Below, one piece after another: positions 11,240-22,799 of a DNA stretch of 64,000 bases (positions within the stretch are counted from its first letter, which is position 1; the number at the start of each line of letters is the position of its first letter). The position numbers and the translations under genes are program-made. The stretch comes from Aquilaria yunnanensis. Its lineage: Eukaryota > Streptophyta > Magnoliopsida > Malvales > Thymelaeaceae. The stretch is taken from assembly GCA_039654915.1 (NCBI GenBank), contig CM077599.1, positions 68,788,001-68,852,000 on the forward strand. The letters are read 5' to 3'. The notes beneath the pieces were generated by a model, which saw nothing but the letters and a program-made list of their open reading frames with translations, was not told the origin of the DNA and did no database searches.

Positions 11240-12570
11240 TGTTAGTGTTGTGCCCAAAAGGTAATCATGAGATGATTGTATTTTTCACATGAAGTCATGA
11301 TATTTTATTGAGGTATTAATCTAGTAATTGTGTTTGTTGTATTATTTTTGTGTGACATAATCAAACGTAATTATAACCCTAGAATAATAGTATTCTTAAA
11401 CATCCCTGGTCTAGTATTATTGTGAAGTGAGTTGCAATAATACATAAAGACTAGTATATGTGGAGACTAATATTAGATATGTAGTCTACATATGGGTACA
11501 AGTTGGAGAACTTATATACTGGATCGACCCACCATGAGAATGCTACATGGATCATTATATGAGTGTTATAAGTGATTATCACAGTAATTATAGTATATAT
11601 AGTGCTTTGACTTAAGGTCATCAAGGTCCTTACATGTGAGTCACATACTTTAATACTTTCTTTTGTTGCTCGTAACTAAGTGAATAAGAATGTGGTTATT
11701 GGGTATGTTATAAATCATGTTGAGGGCTTTATATGATGAAGATGATATTTGTCCTTTCTATGTAACAGAAGTGATATTTATGAGCCCATTGGTAGAGTGA
11801 AACTAAGAAAATGTATGGCTATGCTCGGATGAGTTGATATACGATACCAATGTCATCAGTTTAAGTTAGTTTACTTGGTAATCAAGAAACCATAGATTGG
11901 GCTATATGAGAGTGACACATTTCATGTCTCATGCTTGGTTTTGATATCTTGGACAAAGGGACAATGGCATATGCGGATAATGATCATAGAGGTTTAGTAA
12001 AATCATCGACACTGCTCATTGTCTATGATCATAAAAGTGATTTATGATCATTGTCAATGTGATAGGAGCCTATAGAGTCGCACACATAGAGCCAATTGAA
12101 TTATTTGAGTGTATTGGCCATTTGTTTGGGTTTTGGTTTCATAATAATTTTGGATTAATAATTGGCCCAAAAGTTGAGCCATTAATGAAGCCTGAAATTA
12201 AACCTAATTGGATTAGGGTTTTAAAACTCATTGAGCTTGGGAGTTGAGTCTCACTATATATATATATATATATCATATAGTAAGAATTTCGTAACTCTTG
12301 CCCTAGCATCCTTAAGGACGAAATCAGAAGAGTTCTAAAAGTTCCAGCAGCACTTTTCTCTTGTCATTCCTTGGAGGACGTAAGTTAGCACTGCAGGCGT
12401 AAGAGGAATGCATCTGCCGGGATGTGGTGAAGTCATGGTTTATCCTAAGAAACTTATGTGGATACTGTAGAGTCCTTGAACACGTCAACTGTTCAAGTTT
12501 TGTGATTTGACTCAATAGTTGTGTGAAAGATCTCAATCGACTATGTATAAAATTTTCAAACACCCGATTT
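11240..12570 (+). mobile_element. LTR-like sequence (5' boundary only)
   Basis: It starts TGTTAGTGTTGTGCCC, a typical LTR start. It has moderate base composition unlike the flanks and a TATA-like (TA)n run near 12257-12274, followed by a leader-like segment. No matching ACA end with a 5-bp TSD was found, so the element may be truncated. It could instead be another kind of dispersed repeat. Confidence 0.4.
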
Positions 12571-15100
12571 ACCCTGTTTTATTTGAATCCTGAAGGGTTT
12601 CAGTTATCTTCTGCTGCACTTGTTTGGCTCCTAAAACCCTATAATACATATGACTAGCACGTCTGTTATATTCTTTTGAGTTGAAACCTAAACAAGCCGC
12701 TCCAATTTCTTGTTTGGGCTCCATTTAATTTAAATGTTTTCTTTATAGTTCATTTGTAACTTTTTTCTAATTCAATCTTGAATAAATTTTCAGTTTTCAA
12801 GCCGAACTAGTTTATGCATTGCTTGGCTTGGTTTGATGTTTGCTAGGTCGGAATTTGATAGCTAAAATTGTTAAGACGAGAGTGACAACTTGAATGTGTA
12901 TCAACATTGTTTATTATTATTATTATTATTATTTTGGCATTTAGAATGTTATAATAAAAGAGATACAGAAGATATATCTATCTTACACCCTATTTGCACC
13001 TAACTCATACTTTGACTGTAAAGAGAAACAAATGTTTTCCACAAATCAGAATTCAAATCCTTATGAGCTACATGATATGATAGTCTACATGACAATTGAG
13101 TTTACAAGACCTAATCGGCAAAGTATTAATTATTGAAAAAGATAGCTTCATAATACATATATTGAAGAAGATACCTAATCTCTACGTACTTATTTCTTTG
13201 TCGGTCGTAATCTGCGAAAAGGGAGACCCAGACACTAACACAGGGAAATAGTAATGTCAACTTTAAGAGATGATAAAGGCATTGCAATTTGCAAATGATA
13301 CTTCCACAATTCAACTCCGAGAAACCCGGTAAATCATGGCCACGATCCCGAACTTATGGTTATCCTTCTTTTTTGGTCCCTGGCCTTTACATTATTTGGA
13401 AACGTCTCATTTTGGTCCTTAAATTGGATGTGACTACCATCTCATACAAGCAATTGCTTGTCACCATAGCAATTACCGTAATTCCCTGCCTGCCGCTCAG
13501 TGATGAAAATTGACTGGAAAATAACAATGAGTAATTTTTTTAGAAATAATTCCTAAGATTAGGTTGAAAAATAAAGCTTATCTCCTGTTGTTTTAAAATT
13601 CTATATTTTATATGCTGAAAGTGAACACGTAAGTTTTAGGGCTGTCATTGTAGGAAGGAATTCTAATAGTAACTCCAACAGCTTCTTTATAACTTCTAGA
13701 AAATAGAGAAGCAAAAATCGAGAACTTTACAATTTTTTTGCTTCAAGTCTAAAATTTTTCCTATTTTTTAGAATTGTATATTTATTATACAACAATTAAA
13801 TGTTATGAATTTATTGCAAATTCAAATTAATAACTAGTTTAGTTATTATAATAATTAAATATTTTATATTTAAAACAAAATTAAGTTGTAGAGAGTGAAG
13901 CATACGGAAAATTTATTACTTTTTCATTCACTAAAATTTTTAAACCTTCTGCGAATATATAAAATTGACTCTTATTTTGCAGCTCATTCTATATTTTAAG
14001 GAATGTGATGGGAAAGCTATTGACATAAAAGAGTTTTCAATATTTCCTAAAATAGAAATATATAAAAACAAATTGGAGAATGTGTTTCTCTAACTGAGTC
14101 CTAGTGAAGGGTTCAAATGCGGCATTTTTTTAAAGACCAAAACAACATATTATTTGAATGTTTGGGAGCAAAACTAGACGGTAATGGTAGGTTTTGGACA
14201 ATGGATGCCCTATAGCCATACTTTATATCTAGAATTAATCAAGGCTTTTAGAGTTGATATAGCATTAATAAAGTTGAAAAGCAACCAAGAGGTGATATTT
14301 AGTGACGCCGAAAAGGTGACTAAGATGTCTTAATTGGACCGGAATTTCTCATAGCAACAATAATAGCTCATAGAGATAATCCATTTAGAACAAGAGACAA
14401 ATTATCTTTTGAGCTGCTGATGCAATTAAATTCAAAATCAAAAGGGATTAATCTTATTATTTAAAATAGCGATCAATCTAGGTCACTGTGTTAGTCATTG
14501 GATTCTATAATCTCTTCCAAACCAACTTTCGCACAAAGTTTGCGAAGCGCGTAATGTCACGTCTCCTCTTTCTATATCATTCTTTTGACTACAATTCAAT
14601 TTTGTACACAAACCGTAGACGTAGCTAGTGATCGATTTGGCTAAGGGGAAAGCTTTTATCTGATGATATTTTTATAAGTTTATTAATATATAGTTGTATA
14701 AATGATTATATTTCTTTTATTTCCACAAAATTTTTACGCCTACTACATGTGCAAGTTTAACACCCGAAATGGTTGCACTTACAAGTCCTCGTAATATATT
14801 GTAGATATGATAGATATTCCAAAAAAATTGTTGTGACCACCATATCACGTGTCTAATAAGAGTTTAAATCCTATCTTATATAAGAAATTGTTTCTTTTTG
14901 CAGCCAATTGGTGAGTTTAGATTGCATAAGGTAAGATATATATTATATTAAATTATAAAATATCTCTTATATCCCTTCTACTCTTATAAAATTTTTAGTA
15001 CCAAAAACAAAATTTAAGCTAAAGCATCAAACAGGGGAAAGTAACGTAACTACTAACTAGAAACTATTGATACTCACTGAAGTACTACTAGAATGATTTG
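12571..15100. other. Intergenic DNA, no gene recognised
   Basis: The stretch contains a (TTA)n run near 12911-12934 and a possible degenerate MITE at about 13665-14030, whose ends (CTCCAACAGCTTC and a diverged complement) match weakly. A TTTGGTCC-rich block lies at 13370-13425. Nothing codes convincingly. Confidence 0.4.
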
Positions 15101-15101
15101 A

Positions 15102-15151
15102 AATGCATGTAGTAGATGATTCTTTTAATGCATGTAGTAGATGATTCTTTT
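15102..15151. repeat. Exact 25-bp tandem duplication
   Basis: Two adjacent copies (15102-15126 and 15127-15151) of a unit that begins AATGCATGTAGTAGATG. Confidence 0.95.
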
Positions 15152-15309
15152 CCTTCTCTGTTTTTTTTTTTTAAATTATTTTTAAGATCGATGAAAAATA
15201 CTTCCATTGACAAACAACAAGCTGGCAAGGAAAGAAATACGGGGTTCCGAAATTAGAAACAAACAGACATCCATTGCCCAATTCGGTAACAACAAAAGAT
15301 GATTCTAAT

Positions 15310-15590
15310 GAATGGTTTATTCTTTCTCCAAGTCGAAACTAGTTGAACCCAAAGTTAACAAGTGTGTTCCAAGAAGCTGGGGTTTCTTTGCATGGCGCTC
15401 CGCCGCTCATTGCCAGCGTGTTGGAACTGGCTCTTTGTGGCCGGATCCGTCGTTTGCTCCGGCGACGGCGTCTAGCGGTCCAAGTACAAAGTTCTCCCAT
15501 GCTTAGGTCACCCCAACCGTTTTGTAAAAAAATAAGCGAAACAAATGATGGTAGCTGCCGATTGTAGCCCACCCGCGTATTACCGACGTT
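15310..15590. other. Isolated GC-rich patch with open frames on both strands
   Basis: About 280 bases are clearly richer in G+C and CpG than their surroundings. Frames are open on + (15343-15567, 74 codons) and on - (15339-15572, 77 codons). The - frame encodes an Arg-rich stretch. I recognise neither product. It could be an exon remnant, a promoter/leader of a lost gene, or a captured fragment. Confidence 0.3.
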
Positions 15591-15599
15591 AAATTTACC

Positions 15600-16340
15600 T
15601 GTTAAGTTTCGTCTTTCCGTTTCACTTTTTCTGTTCTAAATCCTTTAAGTTTTTATTGAATCTTAATTTCTAGGGTTACCCAATTTTTCCTAGTGTATCC
15701 CATTTTCCTCTGATGTGTCTATCTTCTGTTTCTTTCTCCGTTTTGTTAGTCGTGCTTTTAATTTGTTTGGTTTGTTTTGTTTGATCCGAACTCCTAGTAT
15801 CCTGCCTTGTTCTAGTTTGGGGTTTTGGGTTAAGGTATTGTTTCATTTGCTTCTCTATCTTTTACTTTCTCTACTTCTAGTTTATTTAAAACCTCTTCTC
15901 TTCCTGGTTATTGTTGATTTTCCTTTGTCTTCTCCTTTTGACTTCTGTTAAGTTCATGGTGCTGTTATGTGTTCCCTCTTTCTGGTTTTATGCTACGTTT
16001 GGTAAACATTGTCCTTCTCGTTAATGTACTTTTTTTTCACTTCGGTTTTTATTGTCGTTTCTAGTTCCTTTTAGGCTTTTACTATCCTGCTTTGGTTCAA
16101 CAGCTTTCCCTCTAGGCAATTTTTGTTGTCAATTTTCCAAATGGTTTGTTTCCTATGCTCTGTAGTTTGTTCTCTCCCTAGTTTTGTGGTTATTTTCCAT
16201 TGAGTTTGATCGTTGACACTTTGTGGTGGTGTCTTGCTCTACTGCCTTAACCTTAGGGTGTTTGTCCTTCAATTCACATATTTTTTGGTGTTCCTAGTGT
16301 CTTTGTCCTATTTATGTACTGTTGAAAATATTTAGGATCC
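15600..16340. other. Pyrimidine-rich (T/C on +) block
   Basis: Roughly 740 bases with strong strand asymmetry (T and C on +) and no domain. The open frame at 15715-15951 is low complexity. Such blocks occur in leaders and LTRs of retrotransposons, and the neighbouring RT fragment makes that plausible, but I cannot prove it. Confidence 0.35.
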
Positions 16341-16362
16341 CCTCTTTAGATGCAGAGAATAC

Positions 16363-16509
16363 AAGCTGAAGATGAACCATATGAAGTGCGCCTTCGGAGT
16401 AACATCAGGGAAATTTCTTCGTTATTTGGTGAATCGACAAGGCATGAATGTAGACCCAGCTAACGTAAAAGCAGTGCTCGATATGCTCCTCAGTGAAAGA
16501 GTTAAGTGA
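16363..16509 (+). pseudogene. Ty3/gypsy reverse transcriptase fragment
   Basis: A single open frame of 48 codons reads KLKMNHMKCAFGVTSGKFL, followed by a segment ending in DPANVKAVLDML and a stop. This is the conserved C-terminal RT motif of plant Ty3/gypsy polymerases, the ...KCxFG...GKFLG...G...DPxKxxAI region. No RT upstream or RNase H downstream is visible, so it is an isolated piece. It lies on +, opposite to the gag and protease of the relic at 21.0-22.5 kb. Confidence 0.85.
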
Positions 16510-17950
16510 TGCGGGTTCTTCTCATTCAAATGACCCCAGTCAGAAACAAAAGAGGCCATATAATCCTCAATTTGCCCAACAAGGTGTAGACGAATGTTTA
16601 GGTCACCTTTCTAAGGTTTTATCAGTTGTGGTGGCTCTTGTCATTTTGTCTTCTCTACCATTGACAATGAGGTTAAATGAGCCCAATGGTGTCAGTTATC
16701 GGCCAAACTTTTTTTTTTCTTGGAAGAGTCACAATGAGTTGGCCATAACCAACAGAAATTTGCAAACAATTGTAGTTTTGTCAATCCTTTTTCATCCTTT
16801 TAGGCCATTCCCCGCCCCCCTTCCCCAAAAAAGCTATGATATCTCTTCTCTCAAGTTGATAAATCAAGAATCTCTTTGGTTGAAGATAATATAAAAAACT
16901 TTGAAGCTCAATTGGAGGAGAACCTTATTAAGAAGTTGAAGAACCAAAAGCTAAGCATCTTGCATGAGTTAGCCAAAGCTAAATAGGTGGATTTACTTCA
17001 AGTTTGTAACCTAAAGCAGAAATTGGCAGCTTTGGAGTGTAAAAATCAACACCTCCAACAAGAACTACATATAGCCAAATTTAAATCTTCACATTTGCAA
17101 GCTCACATCATCAAAAGTCATTAAACTCTCTTATTTTGCCTGTGTTAGGAGTTTTAGTATGCTCTCCCTTGGTGTCAGATAGTGGTTGTCCTTTAGACAA
17201 GAGAGAAAGCAAGCAATGGTTGTCTTTTAGACAAGAGTGGAAGTAAGCAATCAACCTTAAGTGTGGAAATCCTTTACATAAGGTGTACTTCTGCTTGCAT
17301 GAAGGTGTACCATACAACTCCTAGTTGTTGGTGCATGATAATGAGCCCACCCATAAGAGTGAATTCACCTTTTAATGGGTACTAGTGGGCCTCTCCCTTC
17401 TTTGGGATCAATCTAATATTGAAAAGCATTGGCACTATCCGGCCGAGAGCATGAGGCACAGAGCTTAGTTCCTTTTTTTATTTTGCTGGTGCTTCCTAAC
17501 AAAAACCTTATGATCAAGTTGCCATCATGATGGATAGAGTTGTTTCTAGGGTAGATGCCCTTGGAGAGACCAATAAACAACTCACAAAGTAGAAGAAACT
17601 GATTTTCCACCAATATGAAAAGTTATGCTTGAAGGTCGATGTCGTAAAAAGGGAGAATGTGAGTTTTGAAAAAAAAAACAGGTTTAGGCTTAAAAAGAGT
17701 CTTCCCATCTTTTTCACAAAGAAGGTCAAAAGGAGGATAACTGCCCTAAAGGCCAAGAATGATACGTTCCAAGCCTAAAACCAAAGCCATTAAAGGAAAG
17801 CAGCTTAGGCAAGAGATGAAGCAAATAGGCGACTCATTCAAAAGCCATTTGACAGCTTTGCCTGGTGCTACTATCAAGTAAAGCAAACTTATCTAGGCCT
17901 AGATTTGTCCAGCTTGGATGCTTTCCATGACATCCTTGCTGATTAGGATA
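16510..17950 (+). pseudogene. Antisense coiled-coil ORF relic of a Tat-like Ty3/gypsy element (relic 1)
   Basis: The + strand holds broken coding sequence. A 133-codon frame at 16493-16894 of unknown type is followed by heptad-like stretches rich in K, E, L, Q and N (NFEAQLEENLIKKLKNQKL near 16900; LKQKLAALECKNQHLQQEL near 17010-17065; MDRVVSRVDALGETNKQL near 17530-17585; REN...KKVKRRITALKAKN near 17650-17760). The tail, 17862-17930 (CLVLLSSK-type frame and others), is recognisably similar in DNA to 46777-46850 in relic 2. Tat-lineage elements such as Grande and RIRE2 are known to carry an extra ORF in antisense to gag-pol, which fits the - strand gag/protease at 21.0-22.5 kb. Stops and frameshifts make it dead. 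Assignment to that ORF class is inference. Confidence 0.5.
17183..17250. repeat. 34-bp tandem duplication
   Basis: Two adjacent units (17183-17216 and 17217-17250) start TGGTTGTC and share TTTAGACAAGAG; a few bases differ. Confidence 0.85.
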
Positions 17951-17994
17951 CCTGGTATCAAGAGGAGAATCATGATTGAAAGGCCTAAAAGTTA

Positions 17995-18970
17995 ATTTGT
18001 AATGGTGGTCTTATGGCCCTTTCTTTAGGGTTCTAACCTCCGCTACCTTAGATTGTTCTCTATAGCTCCTTAGGAAATTTTGTGGTTAATAAGTCTTGTA
18101 AATAAAAACCTTCATTTTACTTTTCGTACAAAAGAACTTAGATAACTTTATGAAGCTCATTGGATTTCATGTTCATTTTTATTTTTACTTTTTATCCTAT
18201 TTTCTGCAACTAAAAAATGAATCATTAATGTTTTTCACAACAAAATTGTGAATCCATCTTTTTTTTCCTTCTCCTTACTGAATGTTGGGTTTTAGGGATA
18301 CTTGCATTTTTACATCAAGAGAAAATACACTCCTTACTAACATTTTTATAAGGGTAACTTATCTTTAGGTTAAGAGATCTTCCCTCTATTGGGGTCACCA
18401 ATGAGTCACCTTTGTGTTCCCTAGAGGTTTCCAAAAAGACATTTATAGTGTTTCCCTAAAGAAGATTTTACTGATCAACATTTCAAGGACCTAGCTCAGA
18501 AGTTATAGGGAACACTACCTTGGGTGTTCTTTGAATATTGTCCAAGGTAAATCACATGAGCAGTAGTTATTAAAGTGGTCTTAATGTCCCATGGGGACCA
18601 CTATCTTATAGGTTTTTTGTTAAACATGGGCTTTTCGATCTCATCATGTTTTTTCTTTCCATAAAAGACCTCAACTTTGATGCTAGAAATGCCGAGAGAC
18701 TATTGTCGATTATGGGACGCCCTATCATCAATATGGGGCTCACTCATTTGGTGGACTTCTTTGAGTGTTATGGATCTTTGGTGTATAAAATTGGCAACAA
18801 ATTTTATGGGCAGAACTCAGAAACTTTGTTAAACACAAGGAGTCAAGTATATAGATGTCAATGCATACCTAAGAAACTCATGATAACAAAAGGATGGAAA
18901 TTCTCCTAGGTTCCTTAGAGGCTAAGAATGATCCCTCTTAACTAATCAAAAGGGCACTCCAACTTGATCC
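17995..18970 (+). repeat. ~0.99-kb tandem repeat, unit A
   Basis: It aligns along its whole length with unit B (18992-19962) at a constant offset of about 990 bases. Anchors include ATCATTAATGTTTTTCACAA, identical at 18221 and 19212; GTCTTGTAAATAA; AAGGACCTxxCTCAGAAGTTATA; and GGGCACTCCA near the end. Divergence is substantial by eye. The frame 18646-18909 lies inside but has no recognised domain. Likely part of the Tat-like relic. Confidence 0.8.
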
Positions 18971-18991
18971 AAAGGCTCACAACTTCATCTG

Positions 18992-19962
18992 AAATGGCAG
19001 TCTTGAGGCTCTTCTTTCGAGGGTCCAGCCTCCACGATCATTAAGCACTCCTTATAATTCTTTAGAAAATTTTGTAGTCAGTAGGTCTTGTAAATAAGAA
19101 TCTTCATTTTGCTTTCCACATAAAGGATCTTACAAACTTTTTTAAGCTTATTGGATTTCTCTTTTGTATCCATTTTTACCCTTTGTCTAGATTTATATAA
19201 CTGAAATGCAAATCATTAATGTTTTTCACAATGAAATTGAAAATGGATACCATCTTGCCCCATTCTTTGATGAATCCAATATTTTAATGGTACCTACATT
19301 CTTGTATCAAGAAATGACACACTCGTTGCTGACTTTTTAGAATGAAGGATTCATCCAAGGCAAGAAAATCATCCCTCTATCCAGGCCACCAGCAAATGGC
19401 CTTTATAATCCTTAAAGGACTTTAAGAACTTATTTCTGGTGTTTTCCTAAAGGAGATTCTACTAATTTCAAGGACCTTTCTCAGAAGTTATAAGGAGCAT
19501 TTTTTAAGTGCTCTTCAAAGATTATCTGCACTAAATCACTCAGGTGGCAGCTAGTGAAGTGTTCATAATATCCCCCATAGGCCACTATCTCATAGATTCC
19601 ATGTTAACCATGGGTCTTTCATTGCCATCATTTCTTGCTAGTTGGGTCCCAGTTAAGATGCTAGATATGTGGGAAACAGTAGCTTTAATACAGTAGTTCT
19701 TAGCCTTAATGCAAGACCGATCCATTTGTTGGACTTCTCCAAGTCTAATAGATCTCTAGTGTATAAAGTTAGTGACAAATTTCTTGGGTGAAAACAAAAA
19801 AAAATTCTTTGATACTAAGAGTTGAGTATATAAGTGTCATCATTCCACCTCCAACTAAATAAGCAACTCATACTTATAGAAGGATTAAAGTTTGCATAGG
19901 TTCCCTGGATCCTACATTTAATCTCTCCAAGCTAATCCAGAGGGCACTCCAGCTAAATTTCC
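18992..19962 (+). repeat. ~0.99-kb tandem repeat, unit B
   Basis: Second unit of the direct duplication. It has small indels relative to unit A and no intact frame. The shared words appear in the same order, so this is one old tandem duplication and not chance similarity. Confidence 0.8.
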
Positions 19963-20980
19963 AGTTATCTTGCCTTCCCATGTGCCAGCTCCTTGTTCAG
20001 GACATTTCTTAGGACACTTCAGCCCAAGTTCAAGTTATTTTGACAAAGGCTATTTGCTTCTCCCTCATGCTAGAAGCCTCTTCTAGATGGGTTGCCTTTG
20101 AGTGAGCACCATTCACTCTATTTCCAGATTAATTCAAGACTCTATAAAGCCAATAAAAGTAGTTTTTTCTTGGTTTGTTGGTGTCCCGACTTTGCTTCCA
20201 GATAGGAAATCTACGTCAGATTCTTGAGCTTGAAACCTTTCAAACCTATACAACATCTAAATATAAAAATATTGCTCTTGGTCAAGGTTTAGCTATTCTT
20301 AAGACATTAGCACATGTGAACCCTGGTTATGCATAAAAACCAAAAAAAGAACCAAGCAGGTTTGCATCTCTTTCCTGCCTTTTTTACCTTATCATTCTTG
20401 AGCTTTAGAATTCATTTCTTTTCTTCCTCTTTGTGATCATCATAGTGGAAGCATATTCAACAAAAGTAAGACAACAATCTACAGGGTAATCATCTTCCTC
20501 ATGAGATCAAGAAGCCACATACTATGCCATATAAGGTTTACTGGGAAATGTGATTGAGAAGCCATATAATATGCCTTGTTAGGTTATCAGGAACCTAATC
20601 ATTGTTAATGCTATTTCATTCCAGATGGCATTAGCTCTCATGCCACTCAAAGAATGCGTCTGAATACTCTCATCCAGAGGTCTTCTAATCATGGTGGAGG
20701 TCCAACATTTGTTACTTATTTTTCATTCTCTCTGGCTTCTCTTGCCATTGAACACAAAAAAGGCATATGCGCATATAAATGTAGCTGCCTATAATCAAAA
20801 GCTAGGATACCTATCATGAGGGCCAATTACTATCATAATGTTCATCTGAATGTCACCATCGTGCCTCCATCACTATCCTCAAAGTGGCTACTAGTGTCTT
20901 TGTTGCCTTTTTTCAAGCTGATGTCATCTTGCTAATCCATACAATGACATCGTTTTGTCCTTAGAACCCTAAAGGCTTGC
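19963..20980. other. Unassigned interior of Tat-like relic 1
   Basis: Composition and lack of long frames match the surrounding relic. No RT, RNase H or integrase motif was seen, so pol seems largely deleted. Confidence 0.4.
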
Positions 20981-20984
20981 CATA

Positions 20985-21470
20985 TTGGATTTCTAGCTGA
21001 TTGTTATGGGACATAGATCTTTATATCCTTTCATGGACTTGCAAAGACCATTCTTAGCTAGAGTACATTTATCCAAATATGGAAATGCATTTAGCTTGCC
21101 TGTCCTAAGATGGTGCTGTAGCCTAAAGGAAATTCAAATACCAAAAATTGTGCTATCTAGGAGCAATTCACAGTTTCCTTGTTGTGAAGAATAGTCTCCA
21201 TCAATATCAAAGGTAGTCAAACAATTCCCAAGGATGAGATCTCTCTTACCCCCAACGCCATAGGTAGGTCACACATCAAAGTAAAGAAAGATCTTTGGAT
21301 CTTAAAGAGCTCCAAAGCATTGCTAAACATTATATTAACATCGCCCTTCAGTCCACATAGACTCTCAGTACGTCATAATTAACAGTCCTGGCTATTATCA
21401 ATAGTGAGTTTATGTGTGGGACTAAGATTTGGGACCCATCCTTTCTCTAGATTGTCCTTCTAGGATCCCC
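20985..21470 (-). pseudogene. Ty3/gypsy protease-region relic (relic 1)
   Basis: Read on -, 21117-21085 encodes STILGQAKLNAF, matching the ...YNAILGRPxLNA... signature that closes plant Ty3/gypsy protease domains. Upstream on - (near 21410-21355) is degraded sequence in the position of the DALV...DxGS active-site part. The catalytic residues are not intact, and several frames are needed. Confidence 0.6.
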
Positions 21471-22009
21471 TTCTTCATGAGCAATCTGACCCCCTTCTTT
21501 TAGCGTGTTTGATCCTTTGATTACCATGATCATCTCCATGGCCCCAGTAGGCATGTCACAATCCTGATCCTTTGGCCCCAACAACCTTCCCCTGTGTGCT
21601 CCATCTCCTTGGCACTCTTTATCCCGGTCATCCCTTTAGGGTTCTTATACTTTCATTTTTTTAGGGGAAACATCTTAGAAAAATTCCCCTAGTTTGCTGT
21701 TTAGCAATAGCTCTTCTTGGAATACTTTAAGTTCCCTGCAAGTCTCTCTATCTTGTCCATAATCTTTATGATATTAGTAGGAATTCTTTTTATCATTCAG
21801 GACATGCAATAACCAGCCAGGGCCACTTGGTTACCCTATTTCTTTGTTCAAATGTGTAAAGGATGTTCATCCTAGTCCAAAAAAAAAAGTGTTAAACTGA
21901 GCTTAGCGTCCTTTTCTTTTTGTTAATAGCTAGGCTGGCTCTTCTTTATTTTTTTCTCCTCAAATAAATGACATTTTACCTTTGGATATAATAATATTCT
22001 TAGCTATAG

Positions 22010-22500
22010 AATTCTTCCATGTTCTGGATAAGATTCCCTTGGATAAACTAGGAGAAGCATGACTTCAGAAAGATGCCCTTCGTCAAGGCTATTATCTTGA
22101 AATTTGGGGAAGACCAAGAATCTGTAGAGCCTTTAAATTTAAGCTGTCAAATTGTCCCATAAAGGTTCATTCTTCTCCTATTTTACATCTAGGAGTTGGT
22201 TTATTGTCTTCTTTGTGGGCCAGCTTCCCATAAAACATTAAAAGGAATTCATATGTTAGCTCATCAAAAGGTGGCAAATTTCTCCCTTTTCAGTGTCCTA
22301 AACAAGGTTTAGGCATCCCCTAAAAGTGTTCAATTGACCGCCATACACATAATGGTGTGTTAGCCCCATTCAACTTTATCATTGTAGTATACCTCTACAG
22401 GTTATTAGTTGGATTCGGCCTTCATATAAATCCACCTTTGGCATCTGGAAGGGATCTGGTGCCCTTAAAACCTAAGCCAAATTGCCCTTGGCACTGTAGT
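22010..22500 (-). pseudogene. Ty3/gypsy gag relic (relic 1)
   Basis: On -, the frames give MPKVDLYEGRIQL (near 22465-22425), IMCMAVN (near 22350), KFATFDELTYEFLLMFYGKL (near 22275-22215) and FDSLNLKALQIL (near 22160-22125). This is the order of the plant Retrotrans_gag domain: MPxFDG..., MCxAFP..., F...L...F...F, and RFNxEALxI. Stops and frameshifts interrupt it. Together with the protease remnant it fixes the orientation of relic 1 as -. Confidence 0.75.
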
Positions 22501-22799
22501 AATGAGCACTTCAATTGTAGCACTCCGCCTTACTTGGGGTCAAGTTAGGAGTGTTTTTAACCATCCCAAAGGTCCTTAAGAGTTCTTGTACATCCCTAAG
22601 GCCTAATAAATGTTAAAATTAGGAATTACAGAATTCCCATGTAAGTTTGTTACATTGAAAAAGTTTGAAACCAAGGTAGTAAGGCTAAGGTGCCAAACAT
22701 CTTGAAGGTTAAGGTTTTTGTATGGTAGGTAAACAAAGCTCAGAACTTCAAACTTGTGTTTGTTTGCCAACAAAATCAATATCAACTAGAATTTTCTTG

